Shown here piece after piece: positions 19,586 to 30,963 of a stretch of 64,000 nt of DNA. Source of the DNA: Alphaproteobacteria bacterium UBA4588 (GTDB taxonomy: Bacteria; Pseudomonadota; Alphaproteobacteria; Rhodobacterales; Rhodobacteraceae); assembly GCA_905182195.1 (NCBI GenBank), contig CAJJAW010000002.1, positions 1-64,000 on the forward strand, written 5' to 3'. The translations under genes and the position numbers were made by a program. The notes beneath the pieces are model-generated. The model saw only the letters and a list, made by a program, of their open reading frames with translations. It was not told the origin of the DNA and did no database searches. Positions within the stretch are counted from its first letter, which is position 1. Every line of letters starts with the position of its first letter.

Positions 19586-20182
19586 TTAGTTACCGCACTT
19601 GGTATAAGCGCTGCTGATACACTCTTTAGACATATCTTGGGCTTTGGAGATGTCAGATTTAGCCATTTCTTCTGCTATAAAATCTCTTCGCACTCCCGCT
19701 TCGGGCGCGCCATTTTCAAAGGCTAGGTTGATCCACATGTAAGCAGTTAAATTGCTCTGGGTAACACCATCACCAAAGTAGTACAAAATTCCTAGATTAT
19801 CTTGGGCTATTGCATTGCCTTGTTCAGCAGCCAGCCTGTACCAATTAGCAGCCTCAACAAAATCTTGAGGTACGCCTATGCCGTTGCGGTAAATTGCCCC
19901 AAGGTTTAATTGGGCATCACCATGTGCTTGTTCAGCTGCCAACCGGTACCACTTCACTGCTTCAGCTTTGTCTTGCGTGAGGCCTTGGCCATTATCATAC
20001 ATAAATCCAAGATTGTATTGAGCTTCAATATTACCTTGTTCAGCTAGGGGCTCCCACTCTCTCAGGGCTGTATCATAATTGCCTGCGTCATGGGCCTTTA
20101 GGCCTTTATCAAAATTTTGCGCTGCCAATGGAGAGAGAACTAAAGACAATGCGGTAGCTAATACAGTAATTATAAACTTCAC
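19586..20182 (-). CDS. Exported Sel1/TPR-like repeat protein
   Basis: AQYNLGFMYDNGQGLTQDKAEAVKWYRLAAEQ type repeats. Confidence 0.92.
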   Translation of the reverse strand: MKFIITVLATALSLVLSPLAAQNFDKGLKAHDAGNYDTALREWEPLAEQGNIEAQYNLGFMYDNGQGLTQDKAEAVKWYRLAAEQAHGDAQLNLGAIYRNGIGVPQDFVEAANWYRLAAEQGNAIAQDNLGILYYFGDGVTQSNLTAYMWINLAFENGAPEAGVRRDFIAEEMAKSDISKAQDMSKECISSAYTKCGN

Positions 20183-20802
20183 GCTGGATGGCCTTAAAAT
20201 TTAAATGTGTCTACATTTGCGCACTCATAGGAGACGGTCAACAAGCGACCACCCAAACTACGAATTTTTCAAATTTATTGTAATCAATTTAGGTAACCTT
20301 AGCAATCTCATCACATAATATCCTCTATAAATAAAAATGAGCCCTTCAACTGCTTAAGCTTCATCCCACTCCCTTGCATTAAACTATTACATCAGCATTT
20401 TTATTGGGGAAATATATTTCGATGTAAGCTATTTTCGTTCTATTAGAAGCTAGGTGGTTGCAAGCTATTCCTGCCATAGTTTAAGGTCGAAAGCTATTCT
20501 CCAAAAACCAGATTGCCGCGCGGCTAAGTTCGACGTTGAACCCATGTATTCAACAAATACCAAAAATTTAGGGACAAAAATAAAAACCTGCCAGAAAGTA
20601 TAACCTCTCAGTGGTTTTTTTCGATACTCCTGTTGGGTCGGTGAGCTCAAAAATTTTAAAACTGTTCTGCTTAAAAACTCGTCCACTCGCCGTGAGGAAG
20701 TTTTGCCTGACAGCATCTGGACATTCACTCAACGCAAATAGCACTATCTCAAATAAATCTGTCGATTCGATACAAAAGCCCAGAAGTCAACGAGGACACA
20801 CG

Positions 20803-21984
20803 ATGCAAACAGTCAAAAACTTTGATCGGATTGGCGAAGAAAACGCCTTTGCTGTACTTGGGCGTGCGGGTGAATTAGCGGCCGGTGGCATGGACGTCAT
20901 TAACCTTGGGATTGGGCAGCCCGACTTTCCTACTCCTGAAAATATCGTCGAAGCTGCTGTTCGAGCGCTGCGCGATGGCCATCACGGCTATACTGATGCC
21001 ACTGGCATTTTGCCCTTGCGTGAAGCAGTCAGCGCCGATTTGTATCGCCGCTACCAAACTGAAGTGAGCCCAGCGAATGTGTTGATTGTGCCTGGTGGGA
21101 AAGTCACCATGTTCACGGCCATATTGATGTTCGGGGAGCCCGGGGCTGAAATACTTTACCCGGACCCAGGCTTTCCGATTTACCGCTCTATGATCGAGTA
21201 CACTGGTGCAACACCTATTCCAGTACCCATTCGTGAGGAAAATGGCTTTGCGTTTTCGGCTGACGAAACCCTAAAGCTGATTGGACCAAAAACTCGACTG
21301 TTAATTTTGAACTCTCCAGCCAATCCCTGTGGCGGTATTACGCCGCGCGCAGAGATAGACAAGTTGATTGCTGGCTTAGCCCACCATCCGCATGTCGCCA
21401 TACTATCTGACGAAATATATGATCAGATGTTTTACGATGGCGAGAAACATGTAAGTCTTTTATCATATCCCGAAATCCGAAATCGGCTAATTGTGCTAAA
21501 TGGTTGGTCTAAAACATATGCAATGACGGGGTGGCGGTTAGGCTATTCTATTTGGCCTGATGAATTGTATAATAAGGCTCGTAAGTTGGCAGTTAATGCA
21601 TGGTCTTGCGTCAATGCGCCTGCACAATATGCAGCAATCGAAGCGCTTACTGGTCCTCAGGATGCCGTAGGTAAAATGGTTGCAGAATTTGACGCCCGAC
21701 GTAAAAGTGTCGTGCACCTTTTAAATGATCTTCCAGGTGTCTCCTGCATTGTTCCAAAAGGTGCCTTTTATGCTTTTCCTAACATATCCCTAACAGGATG
21801 GCTGGCAAAAGACCTGGCGCGCGAATTACTAGAAAAAACAGGCGTTGCGACTATTGGAGGTCCAGATTTTGGCACCCTTGGGGAGGGATATATTCGAATA
21901 TCCTATGCTAACAGCCAGGAAAACATAGCCCGCGCATTGGGTCGGATTAAAACATTTTTGGAGACGACACAATCAGGCAGTTGA
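20803..21984 (+). CDS. Pyridoxal phosphate-dependent aminotransferase class I/II
   Basis: INLGIGQPDFPTP, NSPANPCGG and SWSKTYAMTGWRLGY motifs; start chosen at internal ATG 20803. Confidence 0.9.
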   Translation: MQTVKNFDRIGEENAFAVLGRAGELAAGGMDVINLGIGQPDFPTPENIVEAAVRALRDGHHGYTDATGILPLREAVSADLYRRYQTEVSPANVLIVPGGKVTMFTAILMFGEPGAEILYPDPGFPIYRSMIEYTGATPIPVPIREENGFAFSADETLKLIGPKTRLLILNSPANPCGGITPRAEIDKLIAGLAHHPHVAILSDEIYDQMFYDGEKHVSLLSYPEIRNRLIVLNGWSKTYAMTGWRLGYSIWPDELYNKARKLAVNAWSCVNAPAQYAAIEALTGPQDAVGKMVAEFDARRKSVVHLLNDLPGVSCIVPKGAFYAFPNISLTGWLAKDLARELLEKTGVATIGGPDFGTLGEGYIRISYANSQENIARALGRIKTFLETTQSGS

Positions 21985-22069
21985 TTATTTACAATAGCTG
22001 TCGAATTTATAAATATGACAGCCAACCTACGTCCAGATCGGATGTATAAGGTGGAGCTAAGGCAGTAAA

Positions 22070-22616
22070 ATGTTCAGTAAGAAAACATTGCAGGGACTAG
22101 TAACTGGTACTTTTTTTGTGGCTTCAACGTGCGGTGGGGCAATGGCTGAAAACCTTATTCGAACAGGCCAGTGGACCTATTTGGCAGACACCGTGATGGG
22201 GGGGGAGTTCGGAGGGACGTGCTGAATTTGAAAATAGTGGATCGGATAAAACTATAAGGCTAATAGGTGAGGTCTCTACAGCCAATAATGGAGGCTTCAT
22301 ACAGGTGAGGTCATCAGTTCCTTGGGCACTTGCAAAGGGCAAAACAGGTATAAAATTAAAGGTTAAGGGTAATGGAGAGACTTACTATCTACATATCAGA
22401 AATTCAAGCACACGCCTACCTTGGCATTACTACCAACAGGGCTTTGATACGACCAATACTTGGCAGGAGATTGATCTGCCCTTTCAATCTTTTGTGAAGT
22501 CTTCATCACTCATGCGGACTGTAATAAAACAAGCTACAATTAAGACCATAGGCATTGTTGCATATGGTAAAGACCACACAGCGGATATTTCAGTTATAAG
22601 TTTGGAATTTTACTAA
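22070..22616 (+). pseudogene. CIA30-family protein interrupted by a frameshift in a poly-G run
   Basis: WTYLADTVMGG / SSEGRAEFEN...NGGFIQVRSSV; the two halves are in different frames either side of G8 at 22198-22205. Confidence 0.75.
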
Positions 22617-22760
22617 ATTAAGAAAATTTGAGTGCACTTTTTACAGAGCAAGCACACGCAAAAGCTGGTTAATATTAATGTTAGTTAAGTTAGGCTGGGC
22701 TGGGCTGGGAACTAACGCTTTCGACAGTCAGGAACCAGCCCAAACCCTCTTTGGTCTCTT

Positions 22761-23546
22761 TCAAATTATTTTTTCAAGACTTTGTTCTTCGCAAAAGAAA
22801 ACGTAATTTATAACTCCACGAACTGGTCCGTCCGTGGGTGTCATACAGGGATCTATGCATTTTGCTGAGTAACCAGCTTTTGCAAATAAAGAAAAAACTT
22901 CGTTAGCAGAACCCTTCTGTGCCGATTCTGTTCCCTCTGATATTGTTTCTACTATCCAAATGGGGCGAGGCCAGGCAGCGATCAGTTTTTTTGCGCCCAG
23001 AAGCGCCTTATATTCCAAACCTTCAACATCTACCAAAATTAACAGTTGCTCGTTTTTGTTTGGCATCTTGATAACATCGTCAAGGCAAACAACTGGTACT
23101 CTCTGCGCTAGACTCTTGGGGTTATTCCCCCAATCCTTCAAAAGCGAAGCGCCGGTACCTACCCCATAAATTGTCTCAACACCCGTAGCATCGCTAACCG
23201 CTGCCGGTATAACTGTGACTTGATCTGTCAGTGAGTTTATCTCTAAATTTTGCAATAAAAACTGTACGGTTTGAGGCACGGGCTCAAAGGCAGTAACAGC
23301 TAGCCCACTTTGTCGAGCAAGTAAGACGTAAACCCCGACATTAGCTCCCACATTTATAAACCTGTGTGACTTAGATAATAGTTGGCGAAAAAACTTAATT
23401 TCTTCGACTTCCCAGTTATCATGAAAAAGATAAGAGGGACCTTTCATAAGGAACCCAAGGGGCGTCTTTTTAGGAGGTTTCATAAGGCGCCGACGATTAA
23501 TGCGAAGAAGGTTCCAGGATCGAAAGCGATCTATAACATATTTCAT
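22761..23546 (-). CDS. FkbM family methyltransferase
   Basis: FINVGANVGVYVLLARQSGLAVTAFEPVPQTVQFLLQNLEIN. Confidence 0.88.
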   Translation of the reverse strand: MKYVIDRFRSWNLLRINRRRLMKPPKKTPLGFLMKGPSYLFHDNWEVEEIKFFRQLLSKSHRFINVGANVGVYVLLARQSGLAVTAFEPVPQTVQFLLQNLEINSLTDQVTVIPAAVSDATGVETIYGVGTGASLLKDWGNNPKSLAQRVPVVCLDDVIKMPNKNEQLLILVDVEGLEYKALLGAKKLIAAWPRPIWIVETISEGTESAQKGSANEVFSLFAKAGYSAKCIDPCMTPTDGPVRGVINYVFFCEEQSLEKII

Positions 23547-23906
23547 AATTTACACATTTCGTTGTTCAATGGAAAAGACTGCGCGAGAGCGCATGACCTG
23601 AGTTTTAAAGAAGTAGCCTTATAAATGGAACTGCTAGAATAAAGTCCCATCAGTCTAGTGCAAGTACTAGCCATTTTTCTACCTCTAGTAATTTTTATCT
23701 CTTTAAAATCGTATGAGTATTCAGTCGATTTACGACGCGCGTAAGCAGCAAAAAATTTCTTACTTATATAAAAATGGACAATTCCATAAAATCACGTAAC
23801 GTAAGGCCTTGAAATATAAAAATATAGAATCGGTAAGTTGAGACCCAAATCACGTATTGATCTAAACTTTCTTGTAATTGGTCGTTAAATTGCAAGAGGA
23901 GCTGCA

Positions 23907-26900
23907 ATGGCCAGGCCTATAAATAATGATTATGTCCCCATGGTCAACAAAAGTGCTCTGGGTATAATATCTCAGTCATTTTCCAAATGTGATTATACTC
24001 AGTTTGGCTTCCGGCTTGCAGCCAATCCCTCGCTTAAAATAGCGGGCCTTATTACTGCGCTTTCTACTGCATACGACTGGCTCTGCTCTGCACGCAACAG
24101 CACTGTGATGCCATATTACCTTAAATCCATAATAATCTCTTTTGCCATATGGATGAGCCTATCTACTGGAGTAATATCTCAAACGACAAATTATAAATAT
24201 GATATTATTTGGACTGGTAACGAAGGTTCAACAGCCACTGGGGCAGTTGTATTCAACACACTAAATCCTTCTTGCTCTTTCACGCTTTGCCCTAATGTTG
24301 AGTCTTTTAATATCTCAGTCGAAGGACAAAATTTCACAAAATCCGATTTTACATTCAGGGTCAACGTTGGTACTTTGGACCCACAAAACACATCCAACCT
24401 TGCTAACACCCTACCGGACTTTAACATTCGCGCCATCACACGCACAGCATCCAGCCCATATGGTGTGTGGTACAATGTCTTCACAACAACCACCGGCGCT
24501 ATGGTTTTGAACGACAGTAATGTAAGGTATTCAATTACTAGTTTCTCATTAGCTTCATCAGACACAACGCCACCAACTCTGGCGATTACCGCAGCTGAGG
24601 TGAGCGACGGCGCTACATCCAATGATGCAACCCTGGCCCTGACCTTTACGGCGAGTGAAGCCACATCCAACTTTGTTGTCGGCGACATCACCGTGAGCAA
24701 CGGCACTTTGAGTAGCTTTGCTGCAGCATCATCAACTGTCTATACAGCAACATTCACCCCTACTGCCGCGGGGGCGACAACAGTTGATGTTGCAGGCGGC
24801 GCCTTTACAGATGGCGCAGGCAATGCAAACACAGCTGCCACACAGTTCAATTGGACCTTCGACAGCACAGCGCCAACACTTGCGATTACCGCAGCTGAGG
24901 TGAGCGACGGCGCTACATCCAATGATGCAACCCTGGCCCTGACCTTTACGGCGAGTGAAGCCACATCCAACTTTGTTGTCGGCGACATCACCGTGAGCAA
25001 CGGCACTTTGAGTAGCTTTGCTGCAGCATCATCAACTGTCTATACAGCAACATTCACCCCTACTGCCGCGGGGGCGACAACAGTTGATGTTGCAGGCGGC
25101 GCCTTTACAGATGGCGCAGGCAATGCAAACACAGCTGCCACACAGTTCAATTGGATCTTCGACAGCACAGCGCCAACACTTGCGATTACCGCAGCTGAGG
25201 TGAACGACGGCGCTACATCCAATGATGCAACCCTGGCCCTGACCTTTACGGCGAGTGAAGCCACATCCAACTTTGTTGTCGGCGACATCACCGTGAGCAA
25301 CGGCACTTTGAGTAGCTTTGCTGCAGCATCATCAACTGTCTATACAGCAACATTCACCCCTACTGCCGCGGGGGCGACAACAGTTGATGTTGCAGGGGGC
25401 GCCTTTACAGATGGCGCAGGCAATGCAAACACAGCTGCCACACAGTTCAATTGGACCTTCGACAGCACAGCGCCAACACTTGCGATTACCGCAGCTGAGG
25501 TGAGCGACGGCGCTACATCCAATGATGCAACCCTGGCCCTGACCTTTACGGCGAGTGAAGCCACATCCAACTTTGTTGTCGGCGACATCACCGTGAGCAA
25601 CGGCACTTTGAGTAGCTTTGCTGCAGCATCATCAACTGTCTATACAGCAACATTCACCCCTGCCGCAGATGGGGCGACAACAATTGATGTTGCAGGGGGC
25701 GCCTTTACGGATGGCGCAGGCAATGCCAACACAGCTGCCACACAGTTCAATTGGACCTTCGACAGCACAGCGCCAACACTTGCGATTACCGCAGCTGAGG
25801 TGAACGACGGCGCTACATCCAATGATGCAACCCTGGCCCTGACCTTTACCGCGAGTGAAGCCACATCCAACTTTGTTGTCGGCGACATCACCGTGAGCAA
25901 CGGCACTTTGAGTAGCTTTGCTGCAGCATCATCAACTGTCTATACAGCAACATTCACCCCTGCCGCAGTGGGGCGACAACAGTTGATGTTGCAGGGGGCG
26001 CCTTTACGGATGGCGCAGGCAATGCCAACACAGCTGCCACACAGTTCAATTGGACCTTCGACACGACCTACCCAACACTTGCGATTACCGCAGCTGAGGT
26101 GAGCGACGGCGATATATCCAATAATGCAACTCTGGCCCTGATCTTTACGGCGAGTAAAGCCACATCCAACTTTGTTGTCGGCGACATCACCGTGAGCAAT
26201 GGCACTTTGAGTAGCTTTGTTGCGGCATCACCAACTGTCTATATAGCAATATTAACCCCTGCCACAGATGGGGCGACAACAATTGATGTTGCAGGGGGCG
26301 CCTTTACGGATGGCGCAAGCAATGCCAACACAGCTGCGACACAGTTCAATTGGACCTTCGATAGCACGGCGCCAACACTCAGCAGTGTCAGCATAGCTTC
26401 AAATAACGCCACAACTACGACAGCAAACATAGATGATGTTGTAACCCTCACACTCACAGCATCTGAAGTAATTCGTACACCGGTTGTCACCTTTCTATCA
26501 GGTGGTGCGGCTATCAAGGACACGTCTGTTACCTACGCAAAAGCAAGTGGAAACACTTGGACTGCGGCCTATACAGTCAATAAGGATGATACCTTTGGAG
26601 TTGGTCAAGTTACCTACAGCATCGCCTTTATTGACGCTGCAAATAACACTGGAACAGCTGTGACCAACGGCACTGGTAGCGTTACTATGCCAGCCGTCAC
26701 TGTGCCTGACTTCAGTTCATCTGACGACGGTATAGGCTCTGCCACAAAAGCCGCGAATACTCAGAGCTCGTATAGTGTTTACGATGGAGGCATACCTGTC
26801 GCCGTTATTCTCAGGGATGGAAATAATGCGCAACTCACAGATACTTCTCTTATATCTAGCGTCACTGTTTCAATCGTTTCTGGTGAGGGAACCCTATCAA

Positions 26901-28438
26901 CAAACCCCACCGGAACTACTATAACGATACCCAATGATGGTGACGCTGTATTCAGCTTCGAGATCATATCTACCACAGGTGGTGTAGTTTCCGTGAGCGC
27001 AACTGTCGTTACAACAAATGGCGTTAAACATATCCTCCCAAACAATTTGGATGTAGCATTTGTTGAAAATGCAGCTTCAGCAACTGGTAAAATTAATATT
27101 GTTACGCAACCTGCACTTGGTGGAACTACCGCAGTGTTGAATGGTGACCTTCTATCCACTCAGCCTGTAGTGCGCTTGTTGGATAACAATGGGGCATTAA
27201 AGTCATCAGACAGTTCAACAGAAGTAACTGCACGTATAGTGAGTGGAGCAGACGGGTCTCTAAATGCAAATGGACCGGCCACTAAGGTGCAAGTTGTAAA
27301 TGGAATTGCAACCTTCACTGGCCTCAAATTAACAGGCAATGCTAACCAGGCGTACCGATTAGTGTTTATGGCAACAAATTACGTTCCCGCTATATCGCAA
27401 GAAATGAGCCTGACACCAAACGAAGTATTCACGGCGGTTAAAACAGACATCAAGGACAAGCTGGCGTCAAATGCTCAAACACAACTTAATGCCCTCAGTA
27501 CCAACATATCCTCTATTATGTCCTCAGCACGAAGCCGTTTCGTGAACAAAGACACTGGCCGTTCTCAAGATGGCAAAAACACAGATCTAAGCGGTCAGGT
27601 TTCCACAGGCGGATCTAACCTAAACGGTACGACGCAACGCAACTTCATATCAGCCGACGGTAAGGCAACTAAGATTTTAGAAGCACAGTTCAGCTATACA
27701 AAAACTAAAGAAGGTCTAAAGTCCCAGAGCGCCTCTGGCCACATCTTATGGGAACAACAGTTATCTGACTTCTTATCGGTTGGCCGTTTCCTCGGTGTCT
27801 CCGTGGGCGATGCTAGCACTGTAGCCACAAATAAAATCGACATTGACTTCAAGGGCGTGCAAGTAGGTACTTATTTAGTGAGTAGCTTCAAAGACAGCCT
27901 TATTTTTGATACTTATGTTGCTGGTTCCATTATTGAGAATAAGGTGGATATAACATCTGGAGCGATGACAGCGAGCTCAACCTATCTCAGTAAAATAATT
28001 ACATCAGGCGCATCCATAACTGGGAGAATGGATATAGAGCCGTTTGAGATACGACCAACACTTTCAGCAGATATAAGTCACGTGTTTGGGCAGGCCGCTG
28101 ACTTCAATGTAGCAGTTGGTACTGCTACTTCTATTCAGCAAATCTCTTATGATGAAATTAGCAAGGGCCAGATAACCTTTGCACCAGAGACTAGGCTGCC
28201 TATCAGGCTTGGTGGGAAGTACTGGGATAAGGCCTCAGTCATTGCATTAACACCCAATGTGAAGTGTCGCTATTTCAAGCAAAGCACCAATCTAAATGAA
28301 TGTGGTCAGGGTTTAGCACTAAGATTTAACGTCACCACTAAAGATGGTCTTAAAAGTCTCTCCGCTAAAGCTGGGCTGGATCGAATTGGTAGTGAAACAA
28401 CAACTACGTTAAAGTTGATGTTTCACTCAATGTTCTAA
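23907..28438 (+). CDS. Giant surface protein: Ig-like tandem repeats plus C-terminal autotransporter-like beta-barrel, frameshifted
   Basis: ORFs 23907..26102 and 26099..28438 join after restoring 1 nt at 25968/25969. Likely signal peptide begins at internal M 24108; C-terminus ...TTTLKLMFHSMF ends in Phe. Confidence 0.8.
24579..26377 (+). repeat. About six tandem 300-bp (100-aa) Ig-like repeat units
   Basis: CTGGCGATTACCGCAGCTGAGGTG... recurs every 300 bp; first units nearly identical, last unit diverged. Confidence 0.95.
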
Positions 28439-28495
28439 GGTCGATACAATGCTAAAGCACCGAACTTGTTGTGACGGGTGATTTTGATAACCTAC

Positions 28496-28646
28496 CGGGC
28501 CAAGGCAAAAGGGCCCGAGGTTCGAGGCGCACGCTCCTTGCTGAGTGAGCCCCAGTCCATGGTCCCGCACCAATAAGGCCGCCAGAAGCTGTTGCTTCCT
28601 ATGGTGGGTTTTCCCATTGCCCACGGTTGATTGTGACAATCTGAAG
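28496..28646. ncRNA. Candidate structured RNA region
   Basis: Hairpins CGGGCC/GGCCCG (28496-28517), CCGCCA-GAAGC-TGTT-GCTTC-CTA-TGGTGG (28579-28607) and GATTG-TGA-CAATC (about 28628-28641) in a comparatively GC-rich ORF-poor segment. Confidence 0.3.
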
Positions 28647-29110
28647 AACGTATTAGGCAAGCCGGTCACACCATGCACGTCTATTCTTCGATCCGCCCTT
28701 TCAAGAGTACTGTCTCACCAGAGAACAAGCACTACAAATATATACCCAAACGCGTTTCTCACAAGCAAACTAGCAAGTTTATTTTATTATGACCTTTGAA
28801 GTTTTCCGCATCTATCACCGCCAGCATCTTAACCCATCCCATTAAATAACAATAGTTAACAGGGCCAACGGCCTCATTGTAGTCCTGTAAGGGTGAAAGT
28901 GCCTGTGATAGTACCTACTAGCTTGCAAAATAATATAAGGGGTTTAGCTCTCGTGTCGCTGCGAGGCGATTATTTCCACTGGTGGAGCCAGCTTCCATTG
29001 GGGGAGATAATTTAGTTACTTCTTGATCTATGCTGTTATCCTTCTCGCCTCTTGCAAGGGTTTATTTTAAGATAGCACCAGAGAATTGAACGAATATTTG
29101 GAGTTACTTT

Positions 29111-29299
29111 ATGGAATTTGGATTTGGATTTGCTCGCGCTTTTTGGACTGAGCATTGGGCGGTTGGAGCCGCGCTTTTGTTCACATGGCTTCTAATTTAT
29201 GGACAAGAGAAGAAAGGCCAAACTTTAGCCCTTAAGATTGAAGGGCTAGAGGACACTGTCAAAAAGTTGTCCAACAAACTGGATGAATTGAAGCAATAA
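29111..29299 (+). CDS. Small membrane protein with C-terminal coiled coil
   Basis: MEFGFGFARAFWTEHWAVGAALLFTWLLIYGQEKKGQTLALKIEGLEDTVKKLSNKLDELKQ. Confidence 0.55.
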   Translation: MEFGFGFARAFWTEHWAVGAALLFTWLLIYGQEKKGQTLALKIEGLEDTVKKLSNKLDELKQ

Positions 29300-29749
29300 T
29301 TGCCCAAGCACTTTCCACTGGTGGGCAGCCTTAATTTCTATTGGTGGGTGTCTTATGCGTTCAGTTTGCTACGGTTGTTGAAACAAACAAAGGAGAGCCA
29401 ATACAGTGAGGCATGTTTGAAGTGCTATGCGTATCATTGGGGTAACTTAACCAAATGCAGGGCGTGAAGGGCAGTCGTAGTGTCACAACTCAGATTGAGC
29501 CAAGGCACTCCCCAAAATTACAGGAAACAACAGAATTACTTCGACCCTTATGATAACCTTGGGGGGGTATGTAAGTAAGTTCAAGTCAGACCACTCATAT
29601 AAGTCATAATAATAAGGTAAATATATCATATGTTATTAAGGGGGTTAGCTGTTGTGATTGTTTTCAATATGTTGTTATTGCGATGAAGTTATCGCTGGAG
29701 GAAATTGTGCAGCTGTATTGCCTCTGACAGCCCCTACAGTGGAGCATTC

Positions 29750-30652
29750 ATGCAAAAGCCAACGACGCCCCCCAGTGGCGATACCCTGTCTGGTTTTTGT
29801 TTTGCTTTTGGTGCCTATTTCCTTTGGGGGTTTCTACCAATTTATATGAAGATGTTGTCGCACTTTCCATCCGCAGAGGTCGTTGCACATCGAGTGATTT
29901 GGTCTGTGCCTATTGCAGGTATTTTACTAATATTAATGGGTCGTACTAAGGATATTCGTGCCGCTATTTTAAATCCTAAAACGCTTGCAATGGGGTGTTT
30001 GACTGCTTCATTGATCACGACCAACTGGGGCGTTTATGTCTGGGCCATTTCAACAGACCGCACACTGGACGCTGCCCTTGGTTATTACATCAATCCGTTA
30101 TTCAGTGTTGGCCTAGGCGCGATCTTTTTGCGTGAGTCAATTACACGTTCTCAAATCGCTGCGATTGCCTTGGCGGCTGCTGCTGTGGTTTTTCTGGCAG
30201 TTTCAAACGGATCAGTACCGTGGGTATCGATTGGACTGACCGTTACCTGGGGTTTTTATGCATTGTGTAAAAAACAGCTGCCGATCGGCCCAAATCAGGG
30301 GTTTTTGCTAGAGGTACTCATCCTATTTGTCCCCGCACTGACCTATGTTGGCTGGCTCACCTCGCAGGGCCAAAATCATTTTGATCTGAGCATGACGTAC
30401 AACACTTGGTTGCTGTTGGGCTGTGGCCTTATTACAGCCGTACCGTTATTGCTTTACGCTAATGGAGCAAAGGGCCTGCAGCTGACAAGCATTGCAATCA
30501 TGCAATACATTGCACCCACATTGATATTCTTGGTTGCGGTTTTCGTTTTTGATGAAGAGTTTGGCCAAGCCCGCATGATAGCTTTTCCAATGATATGGCT
30601 GGCACTGGTCATTTATTCGGTTTCGATGTTTCGTAACATGCGTAGTGTCTAA
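29750..30652 (+). CDS. rarD: EamA family transporter, RarD-like
   Basis: GAYFLWGFLPIYMKMLSHFPSAEVVAHRVIWS and ALGYYINPLFSVGLG; start chosen at internal ATG. Confidence 0.92.
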   Translation: MQKPTTPPSGDTLSGFCFAFGAYFLWGFLPIYMKMLSHFPSAEVVAHRVIWSVPIAGILLILMGRTKDIRAAILNPKTLAMGCLTASLITTNWGVYVWAISTDRTLDAALGYYINPLFSVGLGAIFLRESITRSQIAAIALAAAAVVFLAVSNGSVPWVSIGLTVTWGFYALCKKQLPIGPNQGFLLEVLILFVPALTYVGWLTSQGQNHFDLSMTYNTWLLLGCGLITAVPLLLYANGAKGLQLTSIAIMQYIAPTLIFLVAVFVFDEEFGQARMIAFPMIWLALVIYSVSMFRNMRSV

Positions 30653-30886
30653 TATAGGTTTTCTGGCTATGGTGCTAAGCTAGCAAAGCGATGTCAGACA
30701 AAGTTGGGATCAGGCGTTGCTAAAGTGCGAACAAGAACCACGAGATGGTTAAGGGTAAACAGTAATTCAATATGACCTAACTTAAGATGGTACCTGATCT
30801 ACCGTCAAATGCTGACGTTTTGAAACCCATATTGAACTAAAAAACTAATGAATTAAATGGGTTATGAAATAACTTATTGATTTAAG

Positions 30887-30963
30887 TGGTGTCCCCTGAA
30901 GGATTCGAACCCTCGACCTGCCGATTAGAAGTCGGCTGCTCTATCCAGCTGAGCTAAGGAGAC
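30887..30963 (-). tRNA. tRNA-Arg(TCT)
   Basis: Cloverleaf with CCGACTTCTAATCGG anticodon arm and encoded CCA. Confidence 0.95.

Noticed and set aside
20465-20728. 87-aa minus-strand ORF upstream of the aminotransferase
   Set aside because: No recognisable family, and it overlaps the likely promoter region; not enough support.
24191-25906. Repeated minus-strand ORFs of 88-171 aa and plus-strand 61-aa ORFs inside the 300-bp repeats
   Set aside because: They are alternative-frame shadows of the repeated coding sequence; periodicity alone explains them.
24579-26377. Possible CRISPR array
   Set aside because: Unit length is 300 bp, there is no repeat/spacer alternation and no cas gene; it encodes protein repeats.
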